From: Woeseia sp.
GTDB taxonomy: Bacteria > Pseudomonadota > Gammaproteobacteria > Steroidobacterales > Woeseiaceae
Assembly: GCA_021773015.1 (NCBI GenBank)
Contig: JAJFKW010000001.1
Span: 1-64,000 of the forward strand
Length of the DNA stretch: 64,000 nucleotides
Direction: 5' to 3'
Every line of letters begins with the position of its first letter. Positions within the stretch are counted from its first letter, which is position 1. The position numbers were made by a program, and so were the translations under genes. The notes under the pieces were generated by a model. That model ran no database searches. It was not told the DNA's origin and saw nothing but the letters and a program-made list of their open reading frames with translations. Below, piece by piece: positions 34,496-42,935 of this stretch.

Positions 34496-36937
34496 ATGTT
34501 ACAAATGCCGGGCCCTCAGCATATTGTTCAGCTTCGTATGAAAAACACCATCTATAAATTGCGATTTAGCGCTGTCGAAGATCGCCAGATTCGTCGTTTG
34601 CTAACTGCGACTAGTCTGCTATTCGTATGCGGCGCACTGCTATTTCCATGGGACAATGTTTGGGCGCAGCAATCGATAAATGTAGCCGTGATTTCAGATG
34701 GTCCCGGGGATCGCTTGGAGGCGCGAAAAACAGTTTATTTACGCGAACTCATGACGCTTGCCGGCGACGAGTTCGATATCGTGCTGCAGGAATTTAGTGG
34801 CAGCTGGTCGAAATCCAGCGTTGAATCGATGCTTGCAGCCGCCTATGCAGATCCCAAAATCGATATGCTGTTAGTTACGGGATTTAGTGCGAATCAGATT
34901 GCCGCTGCACGTGCGCACTTTCCCAAGCCAACATTTCTGCCGGTGTTGTTGGATTCGCGCGTGCTGGCATCACTTTCCGTTGATAATAGATCAGCGATAC
35001 CAAATCTCAATTATTTGACTATTTACGCGGATTTCGCAGACGACATTGTCGCGCTTCGCGAGCTGGTAAATTTCGATAATCTGGTACTAATGCTAGGTGT
35101 GGAATTATCCGATTCCATACCGCAATTGAAGCGCAGTGCGGCAGCTACCAGCGAGGTGATGGGTGTCGATCTAACAGTAGTCACTTACGATGGCGTTGAT
35201 CATGATTTGATGACCAGGGTACCGGCGGGAACTGAAGCGATTTTCGTGGCGGGATTGTCGAGAATGCCGACAAGGGCATTCGACGACCTCGTCGAATCGA
35301 TAAACGTTGCCAAAATTGCAAGTTATAGTTTCGTGGGCGTAGCCGACGTTGATCGTGGCCTCCTCATGACGAGCTCGGAGACGCGCGATGTTTCACGGCA
35401 GGCAAGGCTCAATGCACTAAACATGCAAGCGGTCATGTTGGGGGAGCGGGCCGAAGACCAACCGGTCACAGCACGTGCTTCGCAACATTATTCAATCAAC
35501 ATGGAGACTGCGAGAATACTCGGCGTGTCGCCGAGTTTCGATGTGAGAAACGTTGCGACATTGATAAACGAGAGAGCCGTGGTGACTGGGCAGCAATTCG
35601 GGCTAATCGAAATAGCGCACGAGTCGTTGGCGCAAAACCAAGACCTACTTGCGCAAAGTTTTGGCACAAGAGCGGGAAACTTTGACGTCGATATTTCTCG
35701 GTCAAATTTGTTGCCACAGGTCGGCCTTAGCGCGTCTCACGATCTTCGTAAAGTTTCACCGTCGGTTTCATCCGGCGTAGTTCCGGAACGTACGACCGAC
35801 GGCGCACTGAGTTTGCAACAAATAGTCTACTCAGATTCAGTTTCGGCAGGGCTGACAATTGAAAAACAACTGCAAATAGCGCGCGCGGCGAGTCTTCAAG
35901 AGTTACGCCTTAACGTGATTCAGGCGGCGACATCGGCCTATTACAATGTGCTTAACGCGCAAGCGCAGCTGCAAGTTCAAAATGACAATCTCGTCGTAAC
36001 CCGTAGGAACCTTGATCTTGCCAGAGACAGAGTGGAACTTGGATCGTCCTCAATAGCAGACGTTTATCGCTGGGAGGCGGAGGAGGCCAGGTCGCAAATT
36101 CAGGTGCTCAACGCTCGGGCATTGGTAAAGCAGACATGGAATTCTTTGAATCGATTGTTGCACCGGCCGCAGGACGACCGAATTGTATTGCGTCAGGCAA
36201 CGTTCGATGAACCCTTTGTTATTGAACAAGAGGAATTCGATACGCTGGTTGAAAGTCCTGCGGACTACGAAATATTCTCAAAGTTTTTCATTCGCCGTGG
36301 ATTACAACAGGCGCCCGAATTGGCGCAGGTCGACGCGCAGCTGGCCGCAAAAAAACGCGAGCTTGTTAATCAGCAACGTTCGTACTGGTTGCCCGATTTT
36401 AGCCTTGGCGGACGCTACTCAAGCAATCTGAATCAATCCGGTGTGGGTGCGGGACCTGGCGCTGGCCAGGACTTTGAAGACTGGACATTCGGCTTGCAGG
36501 CGACGCTCCCGCTATTTAGTGGCGGAGCAAAGAGAGCAAGTGTATCCCGAGCCGATTTTGAGCTACGGCAATTGCAGGCACTTAGGATATCGACCGAGGA
36601 AAAAATAGAAGAGGAAATTCGCCGCCAACTTCATCTGGCTCAGGCGGGTTACGGCCAGATAGCGCTTACCGGCATCGCGGACGAGGCTTCGCGGAAGAAT
36701 TTTGATTTGGTCGCCGACGCCTACGCCCGAGGTACCAAATCAATTATCGACTTACTGGATGCACAGGATGCCAGTCTTAGCGCCAAAGCGTCGTCGATTG
36801 ATTCGCTTTACAGCTTTTTGATAACCGTCATGGCACTGCAGCGTGCGGTAGGCGGCTTCGACTATTTGTTGGCAGAAGATGAAAGAACGGCGTTGGCGGA
36901 TGCTATGCGTCAATCCCTACAGAGATTGAATAGATGA
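34496..36937 (+). CDS. TolC-family outer-membrane efflux protein fused to an N-terminal periplasmic-binding-like domain
   Basis: At 813 residues this is nearly twice a normal TolC homologue. After a signal peptide (about 35-58, VWAQ; start ATG 34496 or 34538) comes a domain of about 285 residues resembling ABC_sub_bind-type binding proteins: INVAVISDGPGD, DMLLVTGFSANQIAAARAHF, NLNYLTIYADFADDI, EAIFVAGLSRMP and ARILGVSPSFDV. From about 375 on, two OEP repeats follow (QNQDLLAQSFGTRAGNFDVD; PELAQVDAQLAAKKRELVNQ) with the barrel strands and a C-terminal coiled-coil hairpin. It forms the outer-membrane duct of the RND pump encoded by the next two genes, with a 4-bp overlap to the adaptor gene. What the extra domain binds is unknown. 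Confidence 0.88.
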   Translation: MLQMPGPQHIVQLRMKNTIYKLRFSAVEDRQIRRLLTATSLLFVCGALLFPWDNVWAQQSINVAVISDGPGDRLEARKTVYLRELMTLAGDEFDIVLQEFSGSWSKSSVESMLAAAYADPKIDMLLVTGFSANQIAAARAHFPKPTFLPVLLDSRVLASLSVDNRSAIPNLNYLTIYADFADDIVALRELVNFDNLVLMLGVELSDSIPQLKRSAAATSEVMGVDLTVVTYDGVDHDLMTRVPAGTEAIFVAGLSRMPTRAFDDLVESINVAKIASYSFVGVADVDRGLLMTSSETRDVSRQARLNALNMQAVMLGERAEDQPVTARASQHYSINMETARILGVSPSFDVRNVATLINERAVVTGQQFGLIEIAHESLAQNQDLLAQSFGTRAGNFDVDISRSNLLPQVGLSASHDLRKVSPSVSSGVVPERTTDGALSLQQIVYSDSVSAGLTIEKQLQIARAASLQELRLNVIQAATSAYYNVLNAQAQLQVQNDNLVVTRRNLDLARDRVELGSSSIADVYRWEAEEARSQIQVLNARALVKQTWNSLNRLLHRPQDDRIVLRQATFDEPFVIEQEEFDTLVESPADYEIFSKFFIRRGLQQAPELAQVDAQLAAKKRELVNQQRSYWLPDFSLGGRYSSNLNQSGVGAGPGAGQDFEDWTFGLQATLPLFSGGAKRASVSRADFELRQLQALRISTEEKIEEEIRRQLHLAQAGYGQIALTGIADEASRKNFDLVADAYARGTKSIIDLLDAQDASLSAKASSIDSLYSFLITVMALQRAVGGFDYLLAEDERTALADAMRQSLQRLNR

Positions 36938-38040
36938 ATAATTACGGGTTAAAACGAGAATATTCAGCGAAGCGGCTGACGGTTATGTTTTGCGCAGCTG
37001 CATTATTGGTGGGCTGTGAAAAGGACAGTGCACCGCAGGAGGACGTGTTACGTCCAGTGCGATATCACCTTGTCGAAGATAATTCGGCTGGCCGGGACAG
37101 AAGCTTTTCCGGTACGTCAAAATCCACCAAAGAGTCGCGCCTTAGTTTTAAGATAGGTGGTACAGCAACCAGTGTTCCCGCTCAGATCGGACAAAACTTG
37201 AAAAAGGGAGACCTGATCGCGCAGCTGGATGCGGCAAACTATTTGCTGCAAGTGGAGCAGGCGCAAGCCGCGTTAGTCGAGGCACAGGCCGGCGAGCGCA
37301 ACGCAGTGTCCAACTACGAACGAGCGAAGGGTCTGTATGCGAATGACAATGCATCGCTGAATGAGCTCGATGCCGCCAGAGCGAACTCAGATTCTGCACG
37401 AGCGCAGGTAAGAGCGGCCTCGAAAGCGCTCGAAATCGCGCGATTGAACGCATCCTATACACGGCTCTACGCTGGGGATGATTGTTCGATCGCCTCGATT
37501 GAAGTTGAGGTAAACGAAAACGTATCGGCCGGTCAGCAAATTGCCGTGGTAAGTTGTGGTAGCGAATTCGAGGTCACTTTGGATGTGCCTGAAAGTGTCA
37601 TCTCGAGCATCGATCAATACACGCCCGTCTCCATATCGTTTGGGTCGATATCGGGTGTGCAATTTAGCGGTGAGGTATCGGAAATATCGACATCGGGAAC
37701 TTCGGCAGCTTTTCCGGTTGTAGTAAAAGTACACGAAAGTCACCCAGCGCTGCGTTCAGGTTTAGCCGCAAACGTGACCTTTCAGTTTGACGCACCGTCA
37801 ATTGACAATACATACGTTCTACCGGTTTCGTCGGTAGTCAAGGACCCGGGCGGTACGTTTGTATTTATTGCCCGACCGGATGGTGATCCAGGGCAAGCAG
37901 TCGTGGAGCGTCGACCAATCGCATTGGGCGAGCTGACGCAATTCGGTGTCGAAGTGCTTGAGGGTCTGTCTCCCGGGGACCGGGTTGTCACGGCCGGCAT
38001 CACTGTTATTCGCGATGGCCAACGCGTACTCATTCCGTGA
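36934..38040 (+). CDS. RND efflux periplasmic adaptor (membrane fusion protein) lipoprotein
   Basis: A 368-residue adaptor with signal and lipobox ending LLVGC, so it is lipid-anchored in the inner membrane. The order is that of HlyD/AcrA-type adaptors: SFKIGGTATSVPAQIGQNLKKG (first lipoyl half), a helical hairpin of about 70 residues rich in Ala/Gln/Glu, the second lipoyl half (IEVEVNENVSAGQQIAVV), a beta barrel and a membrane-proximal domain ending DRVVTAGITVIRDGQRV. It links the RND pump to the TolC-like duct. The start codon overlaps the stop of the fusion gene (ATGA) and the RND gene follows in 29 bp, so the three form one operon. Confidence 0.93.
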   Translation: MNNYGLKREYSAKRLTVMFCAAALLVGCEKDSAPQEDVLRPVRYHLVEDNSAGRDRSFSGTSKSTKESRLSFKIGGTATSVPAQIGQNLKKGDLIAQLDAANYLLQVEQAQAALVEAQAGERNAVSNYERAKGLYANDNASLNELDAARANSDSARAQVRAASKALEIARLNASYTRLYAGDDCSIASIEVEVNENVSAGQQIAVVSCGSEFEVTLDVPESVISSIDQYTPVSISFGSISGVQFSGEVSEISTSGTSAAFPVVVKVHESHPALRSGLAANVTFQFDAPSIDNTYVLPVSSVVKDPGGTFVFIARPDGDPGQAVVERRPIALGELTQFGVEVLEGLSPGDRVVTAGITVIRDGQRVLIP

Positions 38041-38069
38041 TTTTCTGTTAGTGCTGCGCCGGTAATATC

Positions 38070-41000
38070 GTGTCAATAACGAAAACAGCGATCGAATTAA
38101 ACCGCGTGACAAGCGTGGCAATTGCGCTTGTTCTCTTGGCCGGCGTCCTCGCTTTTCAAGCACTACCGAAGGCACAGGATCCCGGATTCGTCATACGTAC
38201 CGCGGTAGTGACCACAAGATTTCCTGGCGCAAGTCCGGAACGGGTCGAGCAACTCATCACCGACAAGATCGAAAAGAAAGTTCAGGAAATGCCAGAAATC
38301 GATAGCATTACAAGCGAATCACGAACTGGCTTCTCATCGATTAACGTCAATATCAAAGAAAGCTATAAAGACATGCGGCCCATATTCGACGACCTACGTC
38401 GAAAGGTCGATACGATCGTAGATGATTTGCCGTTAGGCGCCGGTGTCCCTGAGGTGAACGATGAATTCGGTGACGTATTCGGAAGTGTCTACACGCTAAA
38501 CGGGGACGGGTTTAGCAATTCTGAACTTAAGACGATTGCCGATGAATTGCGCGACGAGTTGCTCAAAGAGCCGGATATCGCAAAGGTCAATATTCACGGG
38601 GCGCAACAAGAAGTTATATTCGTAGAGTATGACAATGCCAGGCTTTCTGAACTCGGATTGTCACCGCAACAGCTGTCTGCCTCGCTCGCCAGTGTCAACA
38701 TACTGTCTTCCGGTGGCGATGTTGTGAGCGGCCGCGAACGCATAACACTTGAACCTACGGGCAACTTCGAAACGATTGAAGACTTGAAACGAACGGTCAT
38801 GCAATTGCCAGGTGGCGCGCTGGTGTACCTAGAAGATATTGTTGAAATATATCGTGCCTATAAGGATCCGCCGCGAAGCATTGCAAGGGTCAACGGTCTA
38901 CCGACCTTAGCGCTAGCTGTGTCAATGCGGGAAGGTGGCGATATCTTGAAACTGGGTGAGCGACTAAATGAATTGTTGCCACAGTTGACTGCACGTTATC
39001 CATGGGGTATCGACCTCGAGAAGGTTTGGTTTCAGGCAGATTTGGTGGAAACCAACGTTGATAACTTCTCGACGAATTTGTTGCAGGCGGTACTGATTGT
39101 CATCGTTGTAATTGTCGTGTTCTTAGGTTTGCGTACCGGGTTAGTTGTTGCTTCGCTAATTCCAACGACCATCATTGCAACGTTTTTCGCTTTACAAATA
39201 TTCGAAATATCGGTTAATCAGATTTCGCTGGCCGCACTGATTATTTCTCTGGGGTTGCTTGTCGATAACGCGATAGTCATCGTTGAATCGATTTTGGTGA
39301 AGCGTGAGCAGGGTGTAGGGGCAGTAGAAGCCGCAATTGAAGCCGGCGCAGAGCTGCGTGGCCCGCTGCTAATATCATCGTTGACGACTGCAATTGCGTT
39401 CATGCCGATTGCGCTAGCGAAGTCCGCTGTCGGCGAATACACGTCTGATATTTTTTACGTCGTGGGCCTCACATTGCTGATTTCGTGGCTGCTGGCGATG
39501 ACATTCATCCCGATGCTGACAACGAAGGCATTGCGTATCTCAAAGACGCCGCAGGATCAAGAGTCGCTATTCGCTGGCCGCTGGTATGGGATGTATCGGC
39601 GACTACTCGGCAGTTCGTTGCGTTACCCGTATCGGTTCTTAGCGCTGGTTGTTGGAATTTTCGCGCTCGCGATTGTTGGTCTGGGTTACGTTCGACAAGA
39701 ATTTATCGCACCGTCCGAAGATCCTGTATTTACGGCAAAGCTCGAAATGCCGCTTGGGACATCTATTGAGGCAACTCAGGAGGTTATGGCGGACATCGAC
39801 AAGTTTGTAGGGGAGACGTACTTAAACTCGGATGCGCCGAAAATAGTTAATTGGCTAACGTTCATAGGCGAGGGCGGGCCGCGTTTTCAGCTCAGTTTAA
39901 ACCCGCCACCCGCGAATCCCGCCAACAGCTTTTTGATCGCAAATACGGTAGACGGCAACGTTGTCGATGAAGTCATTGCTGGTATTGAAGAATACGTACG
40001 GCTGCAACATCCAGATTTGGCGGCGCAGGTCAAACGATTGGAAAATGGGCCTCCTGTGGGCTATCCCATCATCGTGCGTCTGTCGGGTCCCGACATCGAG
40101 ATGTTGCATAAGATGGCAGATCAAGTCAGCAAATTTTTGTATTCCATTCCCGGCGTCGTGGACGTCAAAAATACTTGGGGGCTGCAAACGAAGAAACTGC
40201 TGGTAGATGTGAATCAGGAATTAGCGCGACGCTCCGGTGTGACCAGCGAGGATGTCGCATACTCTCTCAATGCCGGCCTGACGGGGATCGATCTGACGCA
40301 GTATCGTGAGGACAACGAACTTATTCCCGTTACATTGCGAACAGTTGCGGCAGATCGGCAGGATCTGAGCAAGCTTGACGGACTTACCGTGTACTCGCAG
40401 AGTACAGGCAAACATGTGCCACTCAAGCAAGTGGCTGACGTAGTGCTCAGCTTCGAATCGGGCGTCATTGAACGCCGTGATCGCGAGAGGACTTTATCAC
40501 TTAAAGTGCAACTGGCAGCACAAGCAACTGCGGCCGATGCTGCGGGCGAACTCAAGCCTTGGTTGCGTGACGTACAAAAGTCTTGGCCAGTAGGTCACAA
40601 ATACGCAATCGGTGGCGAGACCGAAGAATCAGGTGATGCGAATGCATCTATCGCGGCTGAATTGCCAACTGCCGGGATGCTAATAATTTTGTTGCTCGTC
40701 GGTCAGTTCAACTCTGTCCGGCGCCCAATCATTATTTTGACGACAATTCCGTTAGGTCTCATCGGTGTCACATTTGGCTTGCTGGTTGCGAATTCGTCAT
40801 TCGGTTTTTTCACCATACTCGGCTTGATATCATTGTCCGGAATCATAATTAACAACGCCATCGTACTTTTGGATCGCATCGCGATGGAAATTGCCGAGTT
40901 TGGGCGGACTGAAGCAGATGCCATCGTAATGGCCGCACAACAACGCTTGCGGCCCATTCTGCTCACAACGGCGACTACGGTACTCGGAATGACGCCGCTG

Positions 41001-41141
41001 CTGTGGGGCGGTACAGCCATGTTCAAACCCATGGCGGTCACGATTATTTTCGGCTTGGCATTTGCGACAGCGCTTACGTTGCTAGTGGTTCCTGTGTTGT
41101 ACGCTTTACTGTTTAGAGTATCGTTTAAGCCGACTCGATAG
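38070..41141 (+). CDS. RND efflux transporter permease (AcrB-like)
   Basis: A 1023-residue inner-membrane pump with 12 helices in two homologous halves and two large periplasmic loops. The segment VARV-type AINRVTSVAIALVLLAG start, PKAQDPGF, FPGASPERVE and PLGLIGVTFGLL are characteristic of HAE1-like pumps. In helix 4 the proton-relay site reads LLVDNAIVIVES, with Asp about 399 kept and the second acidic residue of AcrB replaced by Asn, as occurs in some RND subfamilies. It expels drugs, dyes or metabolites with proton entry. Start GTG 38070. The stop codon at 41139 is also the first three bases of a downstream tandem repeat. Confidence 0.93.
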   Translation: MSITKTAIELNRVTSVAIALVLLAGVLAFQALPKAQDPGFVIRTAVVTTRFPGASPERVEQLITDKIEKKVQEMPEIDSITSESRTGFSSINVNIKESYKDMRPIFDDLRRKVDTIVDDLPLGAGVPEVNDEFGDVFGSVYTLNGDGFSNSELKTIADELRDELLKEPDIAKVNIHGAQQEVIFVEYDNARLSELGLSPQQLSASLASVNILSSGGDVVSGRERITLEPTGNFETIEDLKRTVMQLPGGALVYLEDIVEIYRAYKDPPRSIARVNGLPTLALAVSMREGGDILKLGERLNELLPQLTARYPWGIDLEKVWFQADLVETNVDNFSTNLLQAVLIVIVVIVVFLGLRTGLVVASLIPTTIIATFFALQIFEISVNQISLAALIISLGLLVDNAIVIVESILVKREQGVGAVEAAIEAGAELRGPLLISSLTTAIAFMPIALAKSAVGEYTSDIFYVVGLTLLISWLLAMTFIPMLTTKALRISKTPQDQESLFAGRWYGMYRRLLGSSLRYPYRFLALVVGIFALAIVGLGYVRQEFIAPSEDPVFTAKLEMPLGTSIEATQEVMADIDKFVGETYLNSDAPKIVNWLTFIGEGGPRFQLSLNPPPANPANSFLIANTVDGNVVDEVIAGIEEYVRLQHPDLAAQVKRLENGPPVGYPIIVRLSGPDIEMLHKMADQVSKFLYSIPGVVDVKNTWGLQTKKLLVDVNQELARRSGVTSEDVAYSLNAGLTGIDLTQYREDNELIPVTLRTVAADRQDLSKLDGLTVYSQSTGKHVPLKQVADVVLSFESGVIERRDRERTLSLKVQLAAQATAADAAGELKPWLRDVQKSWPVGHKYAIGGETEESGDANASIAAELPTAGMLIILLLVGQFNSVRRPIIILTTIPLGLIGVTFGLLVANSSFGFFTILGLISLSGIIINNAIVLLDRIAMEIAEFGRTEADAIVMAAQQRLRPILLTTATTVLGMTPLLWGGTAMFKPMAVTIIFGLAFATALTLLVVPVLYALLFRVSFKPTR

Positions 41142-41335
41142 CACCGTGGAAGCCAATGTACGGAAAAAATTCAATTAGCAAGTGCAATAGCACCGCACAA
41201 CCTGCCATTCGGAAAAAATCCGATTAGGCAAGTCCACTAGCACCGCGGATCCCGTCGTTTGGAAAAAATGCGATTTGCAAGTCCACTAGCACCGTGGATC
41301 CCGCCGTTCGGCAAAATTCCGATTAGCAAGTACGC
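41139..41335. repeat. Four tandem copies of a 49-50 bp degenerate repeat
   Basis: TAGCACCG begins each unit at 41139, 41188, 41238 and 41287. Each unit ends with a segment like CGGAAAAAATCCGATTAGCA followed by CAAGTCCAC, with about 75-85% identity by eye between copies. The first TAG is the stop codon of the RND gene. The region 41142-41588 has no gene. The A-rich core is not followed by hairpins, so terminator function is doubtful. The repeats may come from replication slippage of the gene end. Confidence 0.85.
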
Positions 41336-41547
41336 TGGAACTGCTGAAAACGCATGTCTGTGTGACTGTGACAGCAATACGATGTAGAACCGCCCAATCT
41401 ACCGTACAGCATAAATCTACTTTCCACCTGACAGAGAACCGCGAAAGCCTCATTTCGCATCAATGTTATTTAACATAATGAAAATCATCAAGTAGGCGTG
41501 AGATTCATCGCCATACCACGCATTGCGTATTGTGTATTTCATTTAGT

Positions 41548-41564
41548 GATATCATAATGATATC
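41548..41564. promoter_or_regulatory. Perfect palindrome upstream of the SPFH gene, candidate operator
   Basis: GATATCATAATGATATC is a perfect 8-bp inverted repeat around a single A, 25 bp before the SPFH start codon and overlapping where a -10 box would lie. The ribbon-helix-helix protein encoded two genes on is the natural candidate to bind it. Symmetry is seen; regulation is inferred. Confidence 0.65.
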
Positions 41565-41588
41565 TAATTGATGCGAAAGGAGTAGGCA

Positions 41589-42458
41589 ATGATCAGAGAA
41601 GAAATCAAAAATGTCCCGTCTGGCTATCTTATGATTGGCGTATTGTTGATTGTGCAAGCCCTAGGCATCTATTGGCTGGTGATTGCCGCGCAAATGCAGT
41701 CTCCACCGCTCGCCATCACAGCGCTGCTGTTCTCCCTTGCAGTCGCCGTCTTGTGGGCTGGATTCTTTATGGTTCATCCGAATGAGTCCAAAGTGCTGCA
41801 GCTGTTCGGTAGTTACGCAGGCACTGCCAAGGATCCGGGACTACGCTGGGCAAATCCGTTCTTTGCGAAGACCAAGGTTTCGGCGCGAATTAGAAATTTT
41901 GAAAGCAGTAAGTTAAAAGTCAATGACTCGCAGGGCAGTCCGATAGAGATCGCAGCAGTCGTTGTGTGGAGAGTTTTCGATACGGCCGAGGCCATATTTG
42001 AAGTGGACGACTACGAAGAGTTTGTGCACATTCAGAGTGAATCTGCGCTCAGAAATTTATCGACGACTTATCCTTACGAAGCGAATCAAAACGAAGAGGT
42101 TGCGTTACGCAGCCATCCGCTGGAAATCGCCAATGCATTGCGTAAGGAAATACAGGAGCGGCTGGAGGAGGCGGGCGTGAGTGTTATTGAGGCGCGAATT
42201 AGCCATCTAGCGTATGCGCCTGAAATCGCACACGCAATGTTACGTAGGCAGCAGGCTTCGGCAGTCATTGCAGCGCGTACGCAAATAGTTGCTGGTGCCG
42301 TGGGCATGGTTCGAATGGCGTTGGAGCAATTGCGTGATGAAAATGTTGTGGAATTGGATGAAGAACGCAAAGCGGCGATGGTTGGTAACTTGCTTACCGT
42401 ATTGTGCAGCGAAGAGGGCGCACAGCCCGTGCTAAATACTGGATCGCTCTATACCTAG
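41589..42458 (+). CDS. SPFH/Band 7 (stomatin/flotillin-like) domain protein
   Basis: A 289-residue protein with two N-terminal membrane helices (about 12-35 and 38-60), then an SPFH domain: [23 protein letters not shown] (in part), [40 protein letters not shown] and a helical C-terminal part [20 protein letters not shown]. Such proteins oligomerise at the membrane and organise microdomains or quality control. ATG 41589 follows AAAGGAG at good spacing. A palindrome sits just upstream and a 55-residue RHH protein follows 33 bp downstream, an arrangement also found for this SPFH subgroup in other bacteria. Confidence 0.92.
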   Translation: MIREEIKNVPSGYLMIGVLLIVQALGIYWLVIAAQMQSPPLAITALLFSLAVAVLWAGFFMVHPNESKVLQLFGSYAGTAKDPGLRWANPFFAKTKVSARIRNFESSKLKVNDSQGSPIEIAAVVVWRVFDTAEAIFEVDDYEEFVHIQSESALRNLSTTYPYEANQNEEVALRSHPLEIANALRKEIQERLEEAGVSVIEARISHLAYAPEIAHAMLRRQQASAVIAARTQIVAGAVGMVRMALEQLRDENVVELDEERKAAMVGNLLTVLCSEEGAQPVLNTGSLYT

Positions 42459-42491
42459 GACGCTGTTTATGCCATCGCACATGGAGGCGTT

Positions 42492-42659
42492 GTGACTACC
42501 CGAAAAGCATTTGCGCTACGCGTGGATGAGAAAACGTACGCCGCGATGCAGCGCTGGGCGAATGACGATCTGCGAAGTCTCAATTCGCAGATCGAATTTG
42601 TTTTGCGAGATGCCTTGCGCAAATCGGGCCGACTGCCCAAACGACCCGATAAACAGTGA
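42492..42659 (+). CDS. Small Arc-like ribbon-helix-helix DNA-binding protein
   Basis: Translation from GTG 42492 (GGAGG just before it) gives 55 residues: TTRKAFALRVDEKTYAAMQR, then WANDDLRSLNSQIEFVLRDA and LRKSGRLPKRPDKQ. The first strand (KAFALRV) and two helices with the NSQIEF turn are the Arc/MetJ pattern of dimeric ribbon-helix-helix repressors. It is 33 bp downstream of the SPFH gene on the same strand, so they should be co-transcribed. It likely binds the palindrome at 41548 and regulates its own operon, as an inference from family and position. Confidence 0.85.
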   Translation: MTTRKAFALRVDEKTYAAMQRWANDDLRSLNSQIEFVLRDALRKSGRLPKRPDKQ

Positions 42660-42696
42660 TCCTAACGCTCTTGGTCTTGCTACAATCAAGCACAAT

Positions 42697-42867
42697 ATGA
42701 ATCTATTGTCGCTCATCATTATTTTCCTGGCGTTGCTAATTGTCGGCTCTATTGCGTTCATCGCCTGGGAACTGACGTCGGAACGAGTGATGCCTCGAGC
42801 GGAAAAAAGAGAACCGGGCAATTCGAAAGAGTCCGAAGAACCACCCGGTCCTGGGGAGCAGCCTTGA
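42697..42867 (+). CDS. Small single-helix membrane protein (56 residues)
   Basis: From ATG 42697 the product has one N-terminal helix (about 3-25, LLSLIIIFLALLIVGSIAFI) and a short, charged, Pro/Glu-rich tail (ESEEPPGPGEQP). There is no known motif and only a weak ribosome-binding site. It lies 37 bp after the RHH gene in the same direction and is convergent with the DUF3300 gene, with a strong hairpin between them. It could be the third gene of the SPFH operon. The composition looks like a genuine small membrane protein, but this is not certain. Confidence 0.5.
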   Translation: MNLLSLIIIFLALLIVGSIAFIAWELTSERVMPRAEKREPGNSKESEEPPGPGEQP

Positions 42868-42884
42868 GGATGTAGACGCTCCTA

Positions 42885-42911
42885 CGAAACTTCTCCTGAC
42901 CAGAAGTTTCG
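42885..42911. terminator. Strong stem-loop between convergent genes, candidate bidirectional terminator
   Basis: CGAAACTTCT and AGAAGTTTCG form a perfect 10-bp stem with a 7-nt loop, between the stop at 42867 (plus) and the stop at 42936 (minus). U-tracts are weak on both sides, though the stem itself carries A/T runs. The position between converging genes is typical of a shared terminator. Confidence 0.55.
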
Positions 42912-42935
42912 GTACTACCTAGTTAAACTGAATCT

